Counted from the first letter of the stretch, positions 9,208 through 15,174 are shown. The stretch is DNA of 15,739 bases from an uncultured Treponema sp. (GCA_937885175.1 CAKZZO010000051.1:1-15739), one strand, 5' to 3'. Notes: a model not told the origin generated them from the letters alone. Translations and numbers: made by a program.

Positions 9208-9409
9208 ATGAAGCAAATTTTGCAAGTGCCTGTATGTCTGATTTTTGCTTTCGGCATGATTGCCTGTGGCTCGGACGAGTCAGATCCGCCTACAGCAGTT
9301 TCATTACTGACTTGAAAACCACAAAATTGCAAAAGCGGTAACTAAAGATGAGACAGTGCACGGTCTGGAACTGGTGCAAACTGCCGTGGCAAACAACTAC
9401 AAGCAGTAA
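9208..9409 (+). pseudogene. Decayed small lipoprotein gene (frameshifted)
   Basis: A well-placed GGAGG (9196-9200) and ATG (9208) begin a 35-codon frame with a clear lipoprotein signal (MKQILQVPV, then GMIACGSDES, lipid-accepting Cys20) that stops at TGA 9313-9315. In a second frame (codons from about 9316 to TAA 9407-9409) a protein-like tail of about 31 residues follows, beginning ENHKIAKAVTKDETVHG and ending VANNYKQ. The simplest reading is one lipoprotein gene that lost its middle and frame. The original product is not recognised. A genuine 35-residue lipopeptide is a less likely alternative. Confidence 0.5.
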
Positions 9410-9444
9410 TAGCCGGCAAAAACGAAAATCGGAGGGTAGTAAAT

Positions 9445-10695
9445 ATGACTAATCAAGAATTGAGAGAACTTGTTAATCCTGTCTTCAACACGGCAAAATC
9501 TTGCCTGCAATTGGATGCGGCTGCGGGAGACGAGGATTCACAGCGTTTGTGCGAAGCCCTGGGCTTTGAGTCCTTTGGTGCTCAGATGGCGAAAAAGCCT
9601 ATCCCAAAGGAACTGCACGAGCAGGTTAAACGGATGGCCCCGGCATACATGATTCTTGTGGAGTCAAGATTTCAGGCCATGAACCGTTTGATTGAGAATA
9701 TGCAGGACAGGCAGATTGTAGACTTGCCCTGCGGCTACACTGCCCGCGGCATTCGCTTTTCCCGCCAAAAGAGAATGTATTTTGGCTTTGATCTTCCCGC
9801 TGCTATTGATGAAGTTCGGCCTGCCGTGGAAAAAATTATCGGAAAAAATGAATCGATTTCCTATCACGCCGTTGATGCCACAAACTATGAATCTTTGAAT
9901 GCGGCCTTTAGCGAGAAAAACAGCAATCTGCTTGTTACCACGGAAGGTCTGCTCATGTATTTCAGTCAGTCTGAGCTGGAGGAAGTCTTTTCAAACATTC
10001 ACCGTCTCCTTCAAATCTACGGGGGAAGCTGGGTAACTACAGACAGGGCGTATTTTCTGCATGATAAGGACGTTGTGGCCGCCTCTCTGAACAATGATTC
10101 CCAGCTGACGGCTCTCTTTGACGCCATAACAGGTCGTGCCGCTTCTACGGCATCGGAGTCTAGCTTCAATGACAATGTCTTCTTCGATCCTGACGATGAA
10201 AAGGTCAGAGCCTTTATCAAGAAGATGGGCTTTGACCTTCATGAAATCTGCATGGCTGATTATCTTCCTGATGAAATAGCATCAATCAAAGGAAATCCCG
10301 ATGCGGATTCGGCTGTCAGGGATGTCTTTAAGAACATGTTCTTTTGGGAACTAAGGTTGTCAGAAAAGACTGCAGCAAAGCCCGCGGATACACATCTTCC
10401 TTTTGAAGTCGTAAGCAGCGTAAAGGATGGAACTTTTGAAGCGTCTGTACAGGGCCGCATGGACACTATCACCGCACCAGAGCTTTTGAAGAAGTTTCAG
10501 GAAGCAGGAAACGGTATCAAGACGATTCATGTGGATGTGAGCCGCATGGTCTATGTGTCCTCAGCAGACCTGCGCGTCCTTCTGATTATGTATAAGTCTC
10601 TTGAAGATAAGCAGAACTTTGCCTTGACTGGCGTAAATGATGAGGTGCAGGAGATTTTAAGGACCAGCGGATTTGACCAGTTTCTCTTGAAATAG
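9445..10695 (+). CDS. Leucine-carboxyl-methyltransferase-like domain fused to C-terminal STAS domain
   Basis: A 416-residue two-domain protein with its ATG 9 bases after GGAGG (9431-9435). Residues 60-300 look like the class I SAM-dependent methyltransferase group that includes leucine carboxyl methyltransferase and polyketide O-methyltransferases. The SAM-binding loop is the variant VDLPCGYTARGI (from residue 92), followed by a YFGFDLP strand, the VDATNY acidic motif, and the family signature TTEGLLMYFSQSELEEVF with Glu167. Residues 318-416 are a STAS domain: GRMDTITAPELL, then VYVSSADLRVLL, then EILRTSGFDQF. Ser373 aligns with the RsbV/SpoIIAA phospho-serine, but the glycine after it is replaced by aspartate. 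The methyl acceptor is unknown. Domain order is the reverse of the STAS-kinase gene upstream. It probably works in the cytoplasm. Confidence 0.85.
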   Translation: MTNQELRELVNPVFNTAKSCLQLDAAAGDEDSQRLCEALGFESFGAQMAKKPIPKELHEQVKRMAPAYMILVESRFQAMNRLIENMQDRQIVDLPCGYTARGIRFSRQKRMYFGFDLPAAIDEVRPAVEKIIGKNESISYHAVDATNYESLNAAFSEKNSNLLVTTEGLLMYFSQSELEEVFSNIHRLLQIYGGSWVTTDRAYFLHDKDVVAASLNNDSQLTALFDAITGRAASTASESSFNDNVFFDPDDEKVRAFIKKMGFDLHEICMADYLPDEIASIKGNPDADSAVRDVFKNMFFWELRLSEKTAAKPADTHLPFEVVSSVKDGTFEASVQGRMDTITAPELLKKFQEAGNGIKTIHVDVSRMVYVSSADLRVLLIMYKSLEDKQNFALTGVNDEVQEILRTSGFDQFLLK

Positions 10696-10764
10696 GGGAG
10701 AGGGGGTGGTTCTTCAATAGGTGTGTCATTCCTAAAAAGCATAACTAGCCATAGAAACAAAATA

Positions 10765-10794
10765 TTGGTAATAACCGCGTTTCTTCGTTATAGT
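10765..10794 (+). promoter_or_regulatory. Promoter of the alpha/beta-hydrolase lipoprotein gene
   Basis: TTGGTA (10765-10770), an 18-base spacer and TATAGT (10789-10794) lie 22 bases before the ATG at 10816. This supports independent transcription and argues against the in-frame upstream start at 10723. Confidence 0.5.
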
Positions 10795-10815
10795 AAAAGC
10801 ATAGGAGATACGCTT

Positions 10816-11898
10816 ATGAAGCTTACCAAATCAATCGCACTTGCAGGAATTGCCCTGGCACTTACAGGAACAGCCTGCAAAAAGGAGAAAACTATGGCAG
10901 ACCCGACAGCGGCAAAAATCAGTAGTGAGGCTGAGCACTACACCTTTGAGCTTGCAGAAAATGTAAGCCGCACGAAAGTTACCTTCCGAAACCACTTTGG
11001 CATTGAGCTGGCGGGAGACTTGTACGCACCGAAAAATACCGCCACGGCCGGAAACGCCGCAATCGCAATCTGCGGCCCGTTCGGAGCGGTCAAGGAACAA
11101 TCATCAGGATTCTATGCAAACCAGATGGCAAGCCGGGGCTACATTGCCCTTGCCTTTGACCCAAGCTACACCGGCGAGTCTGGCGGAGAGCCCCGTTACA
11201 TGAACAGCCCTGACATCAACACCGAGGACTTCATGGCGGCCGTGGACTATCTTTCCACCAGAAGCAACATCGACCCGGAAAAAATCGGCATCATCGGAAT
11301 CTGCGGCTGGGGCGGCATGGCCTTGAACACTGCGGCAATCGACACCCGCATCAAGGCGACCGTTGCCTCAACCATGTACGACATGAGCCGGGTGACCGCA
11401 AACGGCTACTTTGACAGCGCGAACTCTGCCGATGCCCGAAACGAAGCGAGAAAAGCCCTTATGGCCCAGCGCATCGAAGACTTTAAGGCTGTGGAGGCAG
11501 GCGGAACTTACAAACTGGGCGGCGGAGTTGTAGACCCCCTCCCGGAAGACGCACCTTATTTTGTAAAGGACTACTATGACTACTACAAGACTCCTCGCGG
11601 CTACCACGAGCGAAGCCTGAACTCAAACGGCGGCTGGAATGTGACTGCGGGAACTTCGCTTTTGAACACGAAACTCCTTGCCTATGCCGATGAAATCCAG
11701 AACGCGGTCATGGTTCTGCACGGAGAAAAAGCCCACTCCCGCTACTTTGGCGAGGATGCCTTCAAGCGGCTGGTCGGCGACAACAAGGAGCTGGTCATTA
11801 TCCCCGGAGCCAGCCACACCGATTTGTACGACGGCGGTGACAAGAATTACATTCCCTTTGACCGACTGGCAGAATTCTTCGGAAAATATTTGAAGTAG
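10816..11898 (+). CDS. Alpha/beta-hydrolase lipoprotein (dienelactone-hydrolase-like)
   Basis: A 360-residue exported hydrolase. The ATG at 10816 follows AGGAG (10803-10807) with an 8-base gap and begins a lipoprotein signal (MKLTKSIALAGIALALTGTA, then Cys21). The mature start KKEK repeats the one in the alpha-2-macroglobulin lipoprotein. The fold begins with LAGDLYAPKN. A GPFGAVKEQSS loop after the first core strand is a probable oxyanion region. The nucleophile elbow IIGICGWGG carries a Cys where many family members have Ser, as in dienelactone hydrolase. The catalytic His is expected in PGASHTDLYDG near the C-terminus, and the acid near MVLHGEKAHSRYFGE. It resembles the YcjY/YcgJ-type hydrolases often annotated only as alpha/beta hydrolase; the substrate is unknown. 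Third codon positions are richer in C (GGC, AAC, GAC, ATC) than in neighbouring genes. Confidence 0.88.
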   Translation: MKLTKSIALAGIALALTGTACKKEKTMADPTAAKISSEAEHYTFELAENVSRTKVTFRNHFGIELAGDLYAPKNTATAGNAAIAICGPFGAVKEQSSGFYANQMASRGYIALAFDPSYTGESGGEPRYMNSPDINTEDFMAAVDYLSTRSNIDPEKIGIIGICGWGGMALNTAAIDTRIKATVASTMYDMSRVTANGYFDSANSADARNEARKALMAQRIEDFKAVEAGGTYKLGGGVVDPLPEDAPYFVKDYYDYYKTPRGYHERSLNSNGGWNVTAGTSLLNTKLLAYADEIQNAVMVLHGEKAHSRYFGEDAFKRLVGDNKELVIIPGASHTDLYDGGDKNYIPFDRLAEFFGKYLK

Positions 11899-11910
11899 GA
11901 AGATTATACG

Positions 11911-11946
11911 GCATCCCTCCCCCTGCTTTGTCGGGGGGGAAGATGC
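11911..11946. terminator. GC-rich hairpin between convergent genes
   Basis: GCATC (11911-11915) pairs with GATGC (11942-11946), and CCCCC (11919-11923) pairs with the G run starting at 11933, around a loop containing TGCTTTGT. The hairpin begins 12 bases after the hydrolase stop and lies between convergent genes, so termination in both directions is plausible. No U-tract follows on either strand, so it could instead be a dispersed palindromic repeat. Confidence 0.5.
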
Positions 11947-12011
11947 ATGGGGTGAAAGCGGCAATGCCGGTAAATACTTTTTGAAACGCGTATTCCCTGC
12001 ATGAATAAAGT

Positions 12012-12386
12012 TTATTCCTCAAAATCAATAAGAGGCATATCATCAGGAAGAAAAATCAAGAATTTCTGATACTTTTCTATCCATTCCCCGCTGTCAACCC
12101 ACATGGGAGCGGTCAGTACAACATAAAGCCACTGTCCGGGGGTATTATCCTGTACATCTGCTTTTAAAATTTCCAAGACCGTCACCTTCATTCCGCCTTC
12201 ATGATTCAGCGTCCTGTATGTTACCGCCGATGAATAATCCTTTTCTGTTCTCAAGCCTATTTCGCCCATTATTGTAAAAGCGGACAATTCTTTTATTTTT
12301 GCATGGTCTTCCAACATATACCCATGCGCAGGCAAAGTAAGCATAAAAGCAAGGCTAAAGCATATAAGCAACAGAATTTTTTTCAT
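12012..12386 (-). CDS. Small secreted protein of unknown function
   Basis: A 124-residue protein. The ATG at 12386 follows AAGGAG on the minus strand (12399-12394) with a 7-base gap, so it is preferred to a start seven codons upstream. Residues 1-23 are a Sec signal peptide (MKKILLLICFSLAF, then a core ending LPAHG) with no lipobox Cys. The mature part looks beta-rich: FTIMGEIGLR, KVTVLEILKADV, WLYVVLTAPMWVDSGEWI and KFLIFLPDD. No family is recognised. The abrupt acidic end (MPLIDFEE) may mean C-terminal truncation. It lies just downstream, on the same strand, of an attC-like site and an adenine methyltransferase gene, so it may be integron-cassette cargo. Confidence 0.65.
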   Translation of the reverse strand: MKKILLLICFSLAFMLTLPAHGYMLEDHAKIKELSAFTIMGEIGLRTEKDYSSAVTYRTLNHEGGMKVTVLEILKADVQDNTPGQWLYVVLTAPMWVDSGEWIEKYQKFLIFLPDDMPLIDFEE

Positions 12387-12401
12387 TTTTTTTCTCCTTG
12401 C

Positions 12402-12485
12402 GCCCAAGTGGCGGACGGCGGCATGATATTGGGTTGTACCGCATATGGCTTGACTGCCTGTCGTCGTTGAAAAGCATTGTTAGGT
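12402..12485 (-). other. Possible integron attC (cassette recombination) site
   Basis: Read on the minus strand, ACCTAAC (12485-12479) fits the attC R'' consensus RYYYAAC and begins 4 bases after the methyltransferase stop. It is followed by AATGC, TTTTCAA and GACGACAGGC (12465-12456). On the far side GCCGCCGTC (12422-12414) can pair with GACGACAGGC, leaving one bulged A. After a 5-base gap comes CTTGGGC (12408-12402), which fits GTTRRRY except for its first base. Against the call, the R''-L'' gap is 13 bases rather than 5-6, the R' first base is wrong, and no integrase or second site is seen. Confidence 0.45.
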
Positions 12486-12489
12486 GTTT

Positions 12490-13083
12490 TTACGCAAACA
12501 ATAATAATTCTTTAGGAGCAGATTGAGCCTTTAGTTCTTTTAAATTTTCCAAACTTAAAACTGCTCCAAATTCTTGGAAAATATGTTCAAAACAAATTGT
12601 ATTATTTCCCCAATACACCATTGCACATGCCATTGGTGCACCTTTGTTGTCCGTACTTCCATTTACTAAGAAACGAAGTCTTGTGTCATACAAAAAACAA
12701 ACCGCATCAGCCTCACCAAAAATATATTCTTTCCAGTGTGTTGTATTTGTAGCGACGGGAATAAGAGCGATAATTTCAGCCCCATACACTTTATGGGAAT
12801 ATGCACATTTTGAAAGCCAATCTTTTATTGTAGTTTTTCGTTCCCTGTCGGCTCCGTAAGGTGGATTTATATATATAGTCTTGAAATTCCATTCTTTATG
12901 AAGCCCATCTGTTTCTGGCAAAAGAAATTCAGTTTTGGCATGAACAATAGAATCTTTATTGGAACATGAATCAAGTTCTATCTCGCCGCTTGTATAATTA
13001 AAGACATTGTCTGCCAAAAGATTCTGCAATGTATCTACTGATTCGTAGCTCATAGATAAAAGTATAGCTTTTTTCCTTGGCAA
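12490..13083 (-). CDS. Phage Dam-type DNA N6-adenine methyltransferase
   Basis: A 197-residue protein resembling the phage N-6-adenine-methyltransferase family (PF05869 type). The catalytic motif is INPPYG with Asn73-Pro-Pro-Tyr76. It follows an IELDSC segment (SAM-side motif) and an ETDGLHKEWNFKTIY strand. After it come GAEIIALIPVATNTTHWKEYIF, a DTRLRF strand and the APMACAMVYWG strand typical of the family's C-terminus. The start is unsure: TTG at 13083 has no good ribosome-binding site, and ATG at 13053 (187 residues) has AAGGA only 20 bases upstream. No restriction endonuclease partner is adjacent, so it is an orphan. Loss of a few N-terminal residues cannot be excluded. The attC-like site directly after its stop suggests it travelled as a gene cassette. 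Confidence 0.75.
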   Translation of the reverse strand: MPRKKAILLSMSYESVDTLQNLLADNVFNYTSGEIELDSCSNKDSIVHAKTEFLLPETDGLHKEWNFKTIYINPPYGADRERKTTIKDWLSKCAYSHKVYGAEIIALIPVATNTTHWKEYIFGEADAVCFLYDTRLRFLVNGSTDNKGAPMACAMVYWGNNTICFEHIFQEFGAVLSLENLKELKAQSAPKELLLFA

Positions 13084-13106
13084 TGTGAACCAGCAGCGGC
13101 GAATCT

Positions 13107-13136
13107 TCCTTCCTCAAGATAAAATTCAAGGAAGGA
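13107..13136. repeat. Small inverted repeat upstream of the methyltransferase gene
   Basis: TCCTTCCT (13107-13114) and AGGAAGGA (13129-13136) form a perfect 8-bp stem around a 14-base loop. Its 3' arm also looks like a ribosome-binding site for a plus-strand ATG at 13145, which opens a 37-codon frame running into the palindromic repeat. That frame is not called as a gene. Confidence 0.3.
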
Positions 13137-13201
13137 TGTGAAAAATGAAAAGAAAAAAGGTGAAACATGCTTTTAGGTTCAATTTCAAGTGTTGGCAAAA
13201 A

Positions 13202-13288
13202 GTCATTCTGAGGAATGAAGTTCCGAAGAATCCCGTCATTTCAAGGTATGCGAGATAGATTCTTCACGCTTTCAGCGTTCAGAATGAC
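13202..13288. repeat. 87-bp nested palindromic intergenic repeat (REP/MITE-like)
   Basis: Two 31-base arms (13202-13232 and 13258-13288) are inverted copies at their ends: GTCATTCTGA pairs with TCAGAATGAC, and GAAGAATC with GATTCTTC. Each arm has its own small palindrome in the middle: GGAAT/GTTCC around GAA in the left arm, and ACGCT/AGCGT around a 3-base loop in the right arm. The whole can form a clover-like fold. Ends of the GTCATTCTGA type recur as dispersed intergenic repeats in many bacterial genomes. No coding capacity. Confidence 0.7.
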
Positions 13289-13324
13289 CTTGTTTAAGCT
13301 AAAAACATGAAACTCGACATTTGA

Positions 13325-13579
13325 CCTTTTCATTATAATGAAAAAATCGTACAATGCGACAAACTAATCTATGGGGAAGAAAAATATTTTGACAGAAGCC
13401 AAGACTTCGATTACAGGATAAACAAAGGTGACCTTTGCTACAAACTCTGTATCGAAAAAGAATTTGAGTGGGTCGGAGACTGGACAGCCCAAAAAAAATC
13501 CAGCATTTTGAAGTGCCAAGGAAAATCACGGAAAATTATTCCCACGTTAGGAAAATACGGTAAAAGTGAGGTAAAGAAA
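13325..13579 (+). pseudogene. Orphan coding fragment in frame with the VOC gene
   Basis: From just after a TGA at 13322-13324, about 85 codons stay open and join the VOC gene in frame. The translation reads like real protein (EKYFDRSQDFDYRINKGDL, then CYKLCIEKEFEWVGDWT). It has no ATG start in this frame, begins 36 bases after the palindromic repeat, and is not part of any VOC fold. The best reading is the remnant of an unrecognised gene whose start was lost, with its own stop also gone. Confidence 0.4.
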
Positions 13580-13993
13580 ATGAGTAAAAGCACACCACGA
13601 TTCACATTCAACACCATCGGGCTTTTTACCCGAAACAACAGGGCCACCGTGGATTTTTACACCCGCACCTTTGGATTCCGCTGCGACTGGGACGGCGTGC
13701 AGCCCAATGTGGAAATGTTTTTGGGCGATATGAGGATTATCCTTTTTCCGCGTAAGGATTTTGAACAGATGACCTCGCAAAAGTTCCGCTACCCCGAGGG
13801 CTTTAACGGCACTGTGGAAATTGCTTTTGATGTGCCGAACTATGCCGCTGTGGATAAAGAGTACGAAAATGCCCTGGCAAACGGTGCAAAGTCTGTCATG
13901 CCGCCCACAACTGAGCCATGGGGACAGCGCACCTCTTATGTGGCAGACCCCGACGGCAATCTGATAGAGATTGGCTCTTTTGTGAAAGAATGA
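13580..13993 (+). CDS. Glyoxalase/VOC-superfamily protein
   Basis: A 137-residue cytoplasmic protein of the vicinal-oxygen-chelate superfamily (glyoxalase, bleomycin-resistance and dioxygenase-like), of normal single-subunit length. The ATG at 13580 follows GAGG (13568-13571) with an 8-base gap. Two beta-alpha-beta-beta-beta modules are visible: FNTIGLFTRNNRATVDFYT with a GFRCDWD strand, and GTVEIAFDVPNYAAVDKEY ending in YVADPDGNLIEIGSF. The first-strand His that often binds metal is Asn or Thr here, while the C-terminal Glu of LIEIG is kept, so metal binding is uncertain. A role in antibiotic binding or small-molecule detoxification is possible but unproven. No operon partner is seen. Confidence 0.85.
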   Translation: MSKSTPRFTFNTIGLFTRNNRATVDFYTRTFGFRCDWDGVQPNVEMFLGDMRIILFPRKDFEQMTSQKFRYPEGFNGTVEIAFDVPNYAAVDKEYENALANGAKSVMPPTTEPWGQRTSYVADPDGNLIEIGSFVKE

Positions 13994-14021
13994 AAAGACA
14001 TGAGTGAAAACGAAAATCGAG

Positions 14022-14200
14022 TCATTTATCTGTATATGATGCAGGCAAAAACAATGTCCTGAATATCTTTTCTCCGGGCTCCTTTTTTTCTATGAGCCTG
14101 CGAAATTTCAGGAGAGTTGTTGTATCGGGCACTTCCTCTTTTATAAAATCTATTCCCCAAAATCTCTGCAAAAGACCTGGAATTATTGTCTGGTCAGCTT
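14022..14200 (-). mobile_element. IS5-type transposase remnant
   Basis: On the minus strand, ending at TGA 14024-14022, a frame of about 55 codons reads QTIIPGLLQRFWGIDFI, then KEEVPDTTTLLKFRRLIEKK and EPGEKIFRTLF. This matches the N-terminal region of IS5-family DDE transposases (the consensus GLDL..xxxPDETTLLxFRRLLE..GLGEKIF). The last eight residues, LPASYTDK, are off-family. The DDE catalytic core, the start and both terminal inverted repeats are missing, so it cannot be active. It overlaps the 3' end of the broken WYL regulator in another frame. Confidence 0.6.
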
Positions 14201-14910
14201 ATCCGCCATTTTACGAACCTCTGCTTTATACCGCTCCACTAATTCCGGGGGATTTAAGACCGTGACGGCAGAACCAAAACGAAGGACCCAGTAAAGCGTT
14301 TCCTGAAGCTGGTTAGACTCAAAAGTCAGAATAACGCTACCGTCCTCGTTTTGGTGGCACTCCTGATTTTTCGGTAATCAAACTTCATGATTTTGTGGAG
14401 CTTAGTTGCCTTAAAAACCGCATTAAAAACATCTTCGGAAATAATGGGAACTGGGTCAGCAATAAATTCCACATCGTTCACAAAGCTTGTCTGAACCTCT
14501 ACCTGATTGGGAAGCATTTGAGAGAGAGTCTCGTAAACCTTAGTAATCGTTTTTTTGAGGGGCGTGTTGTTATATCGTTCCATGAGAGGCAAGATTCCCG
14601 TCACCGCAAAAACCTCGCTTTCAGTCAGCAGCATGTTTTTAACAAAGTAAGTGTTGTCACTGTAATAGTAGCCCTTTTTCATACGGTCGTATTCAATGGG
14701 CGCATTGTAGTAGATTTTAAGCTCGTCAATATCACGAAGAATTGTGCGCCGCGACACTTCAAGCTCCTTTTGAAGCCGCTCAACACTGGGATACGTCAGA
14801 TTCTGAATAGCCTGCTCAATCTTAAAAAGCCGCAGAGGCTTTGTGTGGTTTTCCTTTGGTTTTGATTTTTTCTGGACGCTCATAAGGGAATCAGCATTTT
14901 CTGACTGCAA
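14183..14910 (-). pseudogene. WYL-family transcriptional regulator, broken by internal deletion and frameshift
   Basis: The N-terminal part (ATG at 14883, or TTG at 14910, to TGA 14328-14326) has a winged helix-turn-helix (PSVERLQKELEVSRRTILRD) and the linker common to WYL regulators, and then begins the WYL domain (IMKFDYRKIRSA) before stopping. The C-terminal part is in another frame and ends at TAA 14185-14183. It reads ECHQNEDGSVILTFES, then ETLYWVLRFGSAVTVLNPPE and LVERYKAEVRKMADKL, the standard WCX extension of the same family. The missing piece is the rest of the WYL domain, which by family comparison should be over 80 residues. A truncated DNA-binding protein of about 186 residues could still be made. 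Confidence 0.8.
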
Positions 14911-15174
14911 GACATTAGAGGCCGTTCATATTTCAAATGATGTTAAGGTTATCGGCAACAGGGCTTTTTGTCTTATATATATATTTGCAGAATGGCTTTT
15001 AATCGGAATCTCCAAGCATTTAATTTTCCCAAAAGCATAAAGATAATAGTTGTAGTTTCAGAAAATTATACGGAGAATTCACCAGAAACATACGATGAAT
15101 TTTTTAAAACATACGGAGTTTTTAAAAATCATACAGAGAATTTACCAGAAACACGCCGAGAATTTTGGGGATAG
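14882..15174 (+). pseudogene. BspA/TpLRR-type leucine-rich repeat protein remnant
   Basis: One LRR_5 unit is clear in the first frame: IRESAFSDCKTLEAVHISND then VKVIGNRAF. A second, damaged unit appears after a frame change: AFNRNLQAFNFPKSIKII. The repeats match the pattern IGxxAFxxCxxLxxVxIPxSVxxI of BspA-like surface proteins, abundant in Treponema. The rest of the protein is missing. The fragment starts exactly at the ATG of the WYL regulator on the other strand, so it now occupies that gene's promoter region. The second frame runs on to TAG 15172-15174 through the 63-bp repeat. Confidence 0.6.
15064..15174 (+). repeat. 63-bp period direct repeat (21 codons), partial second unit
   Basis: A unit starting at 15064 (AATTATACGGAGAATTCACC) recurs at 15127 as AATCATACAGAGAATTTACC. 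The first 26 bases of each differ at 3 positions. In the open frame the units read NYTENSPETYDEFF and NHTENLPETRREFW, so the period keeps the frame. An extra ACATACGGAG copy lies between them near 15109. Confidence 0.5.

Noticed and set aside
13145..13258. Plus-strand 37-codon frame starting MKRKKVKHAF with a good ribosome-binding-site-like sequence
   Set aside because: Two thirds of it fall in or next to the palindromic repeat; composition is Lys-rich and there is no homology signal. It may be a relic, but it is not supportable as a gene.
14000..14062. Small plus-strand frame of 20 codons starting MSENENRV
   Set aside because: Weak ribosome-binding site, very short, and it overlaps the transposase remnant on the other strand.
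14395..14865. Plus-strand open frame of 156 codons
   Set aside because: It lies opposite the recognisable HTH part of the WYL regulator and has no family features.
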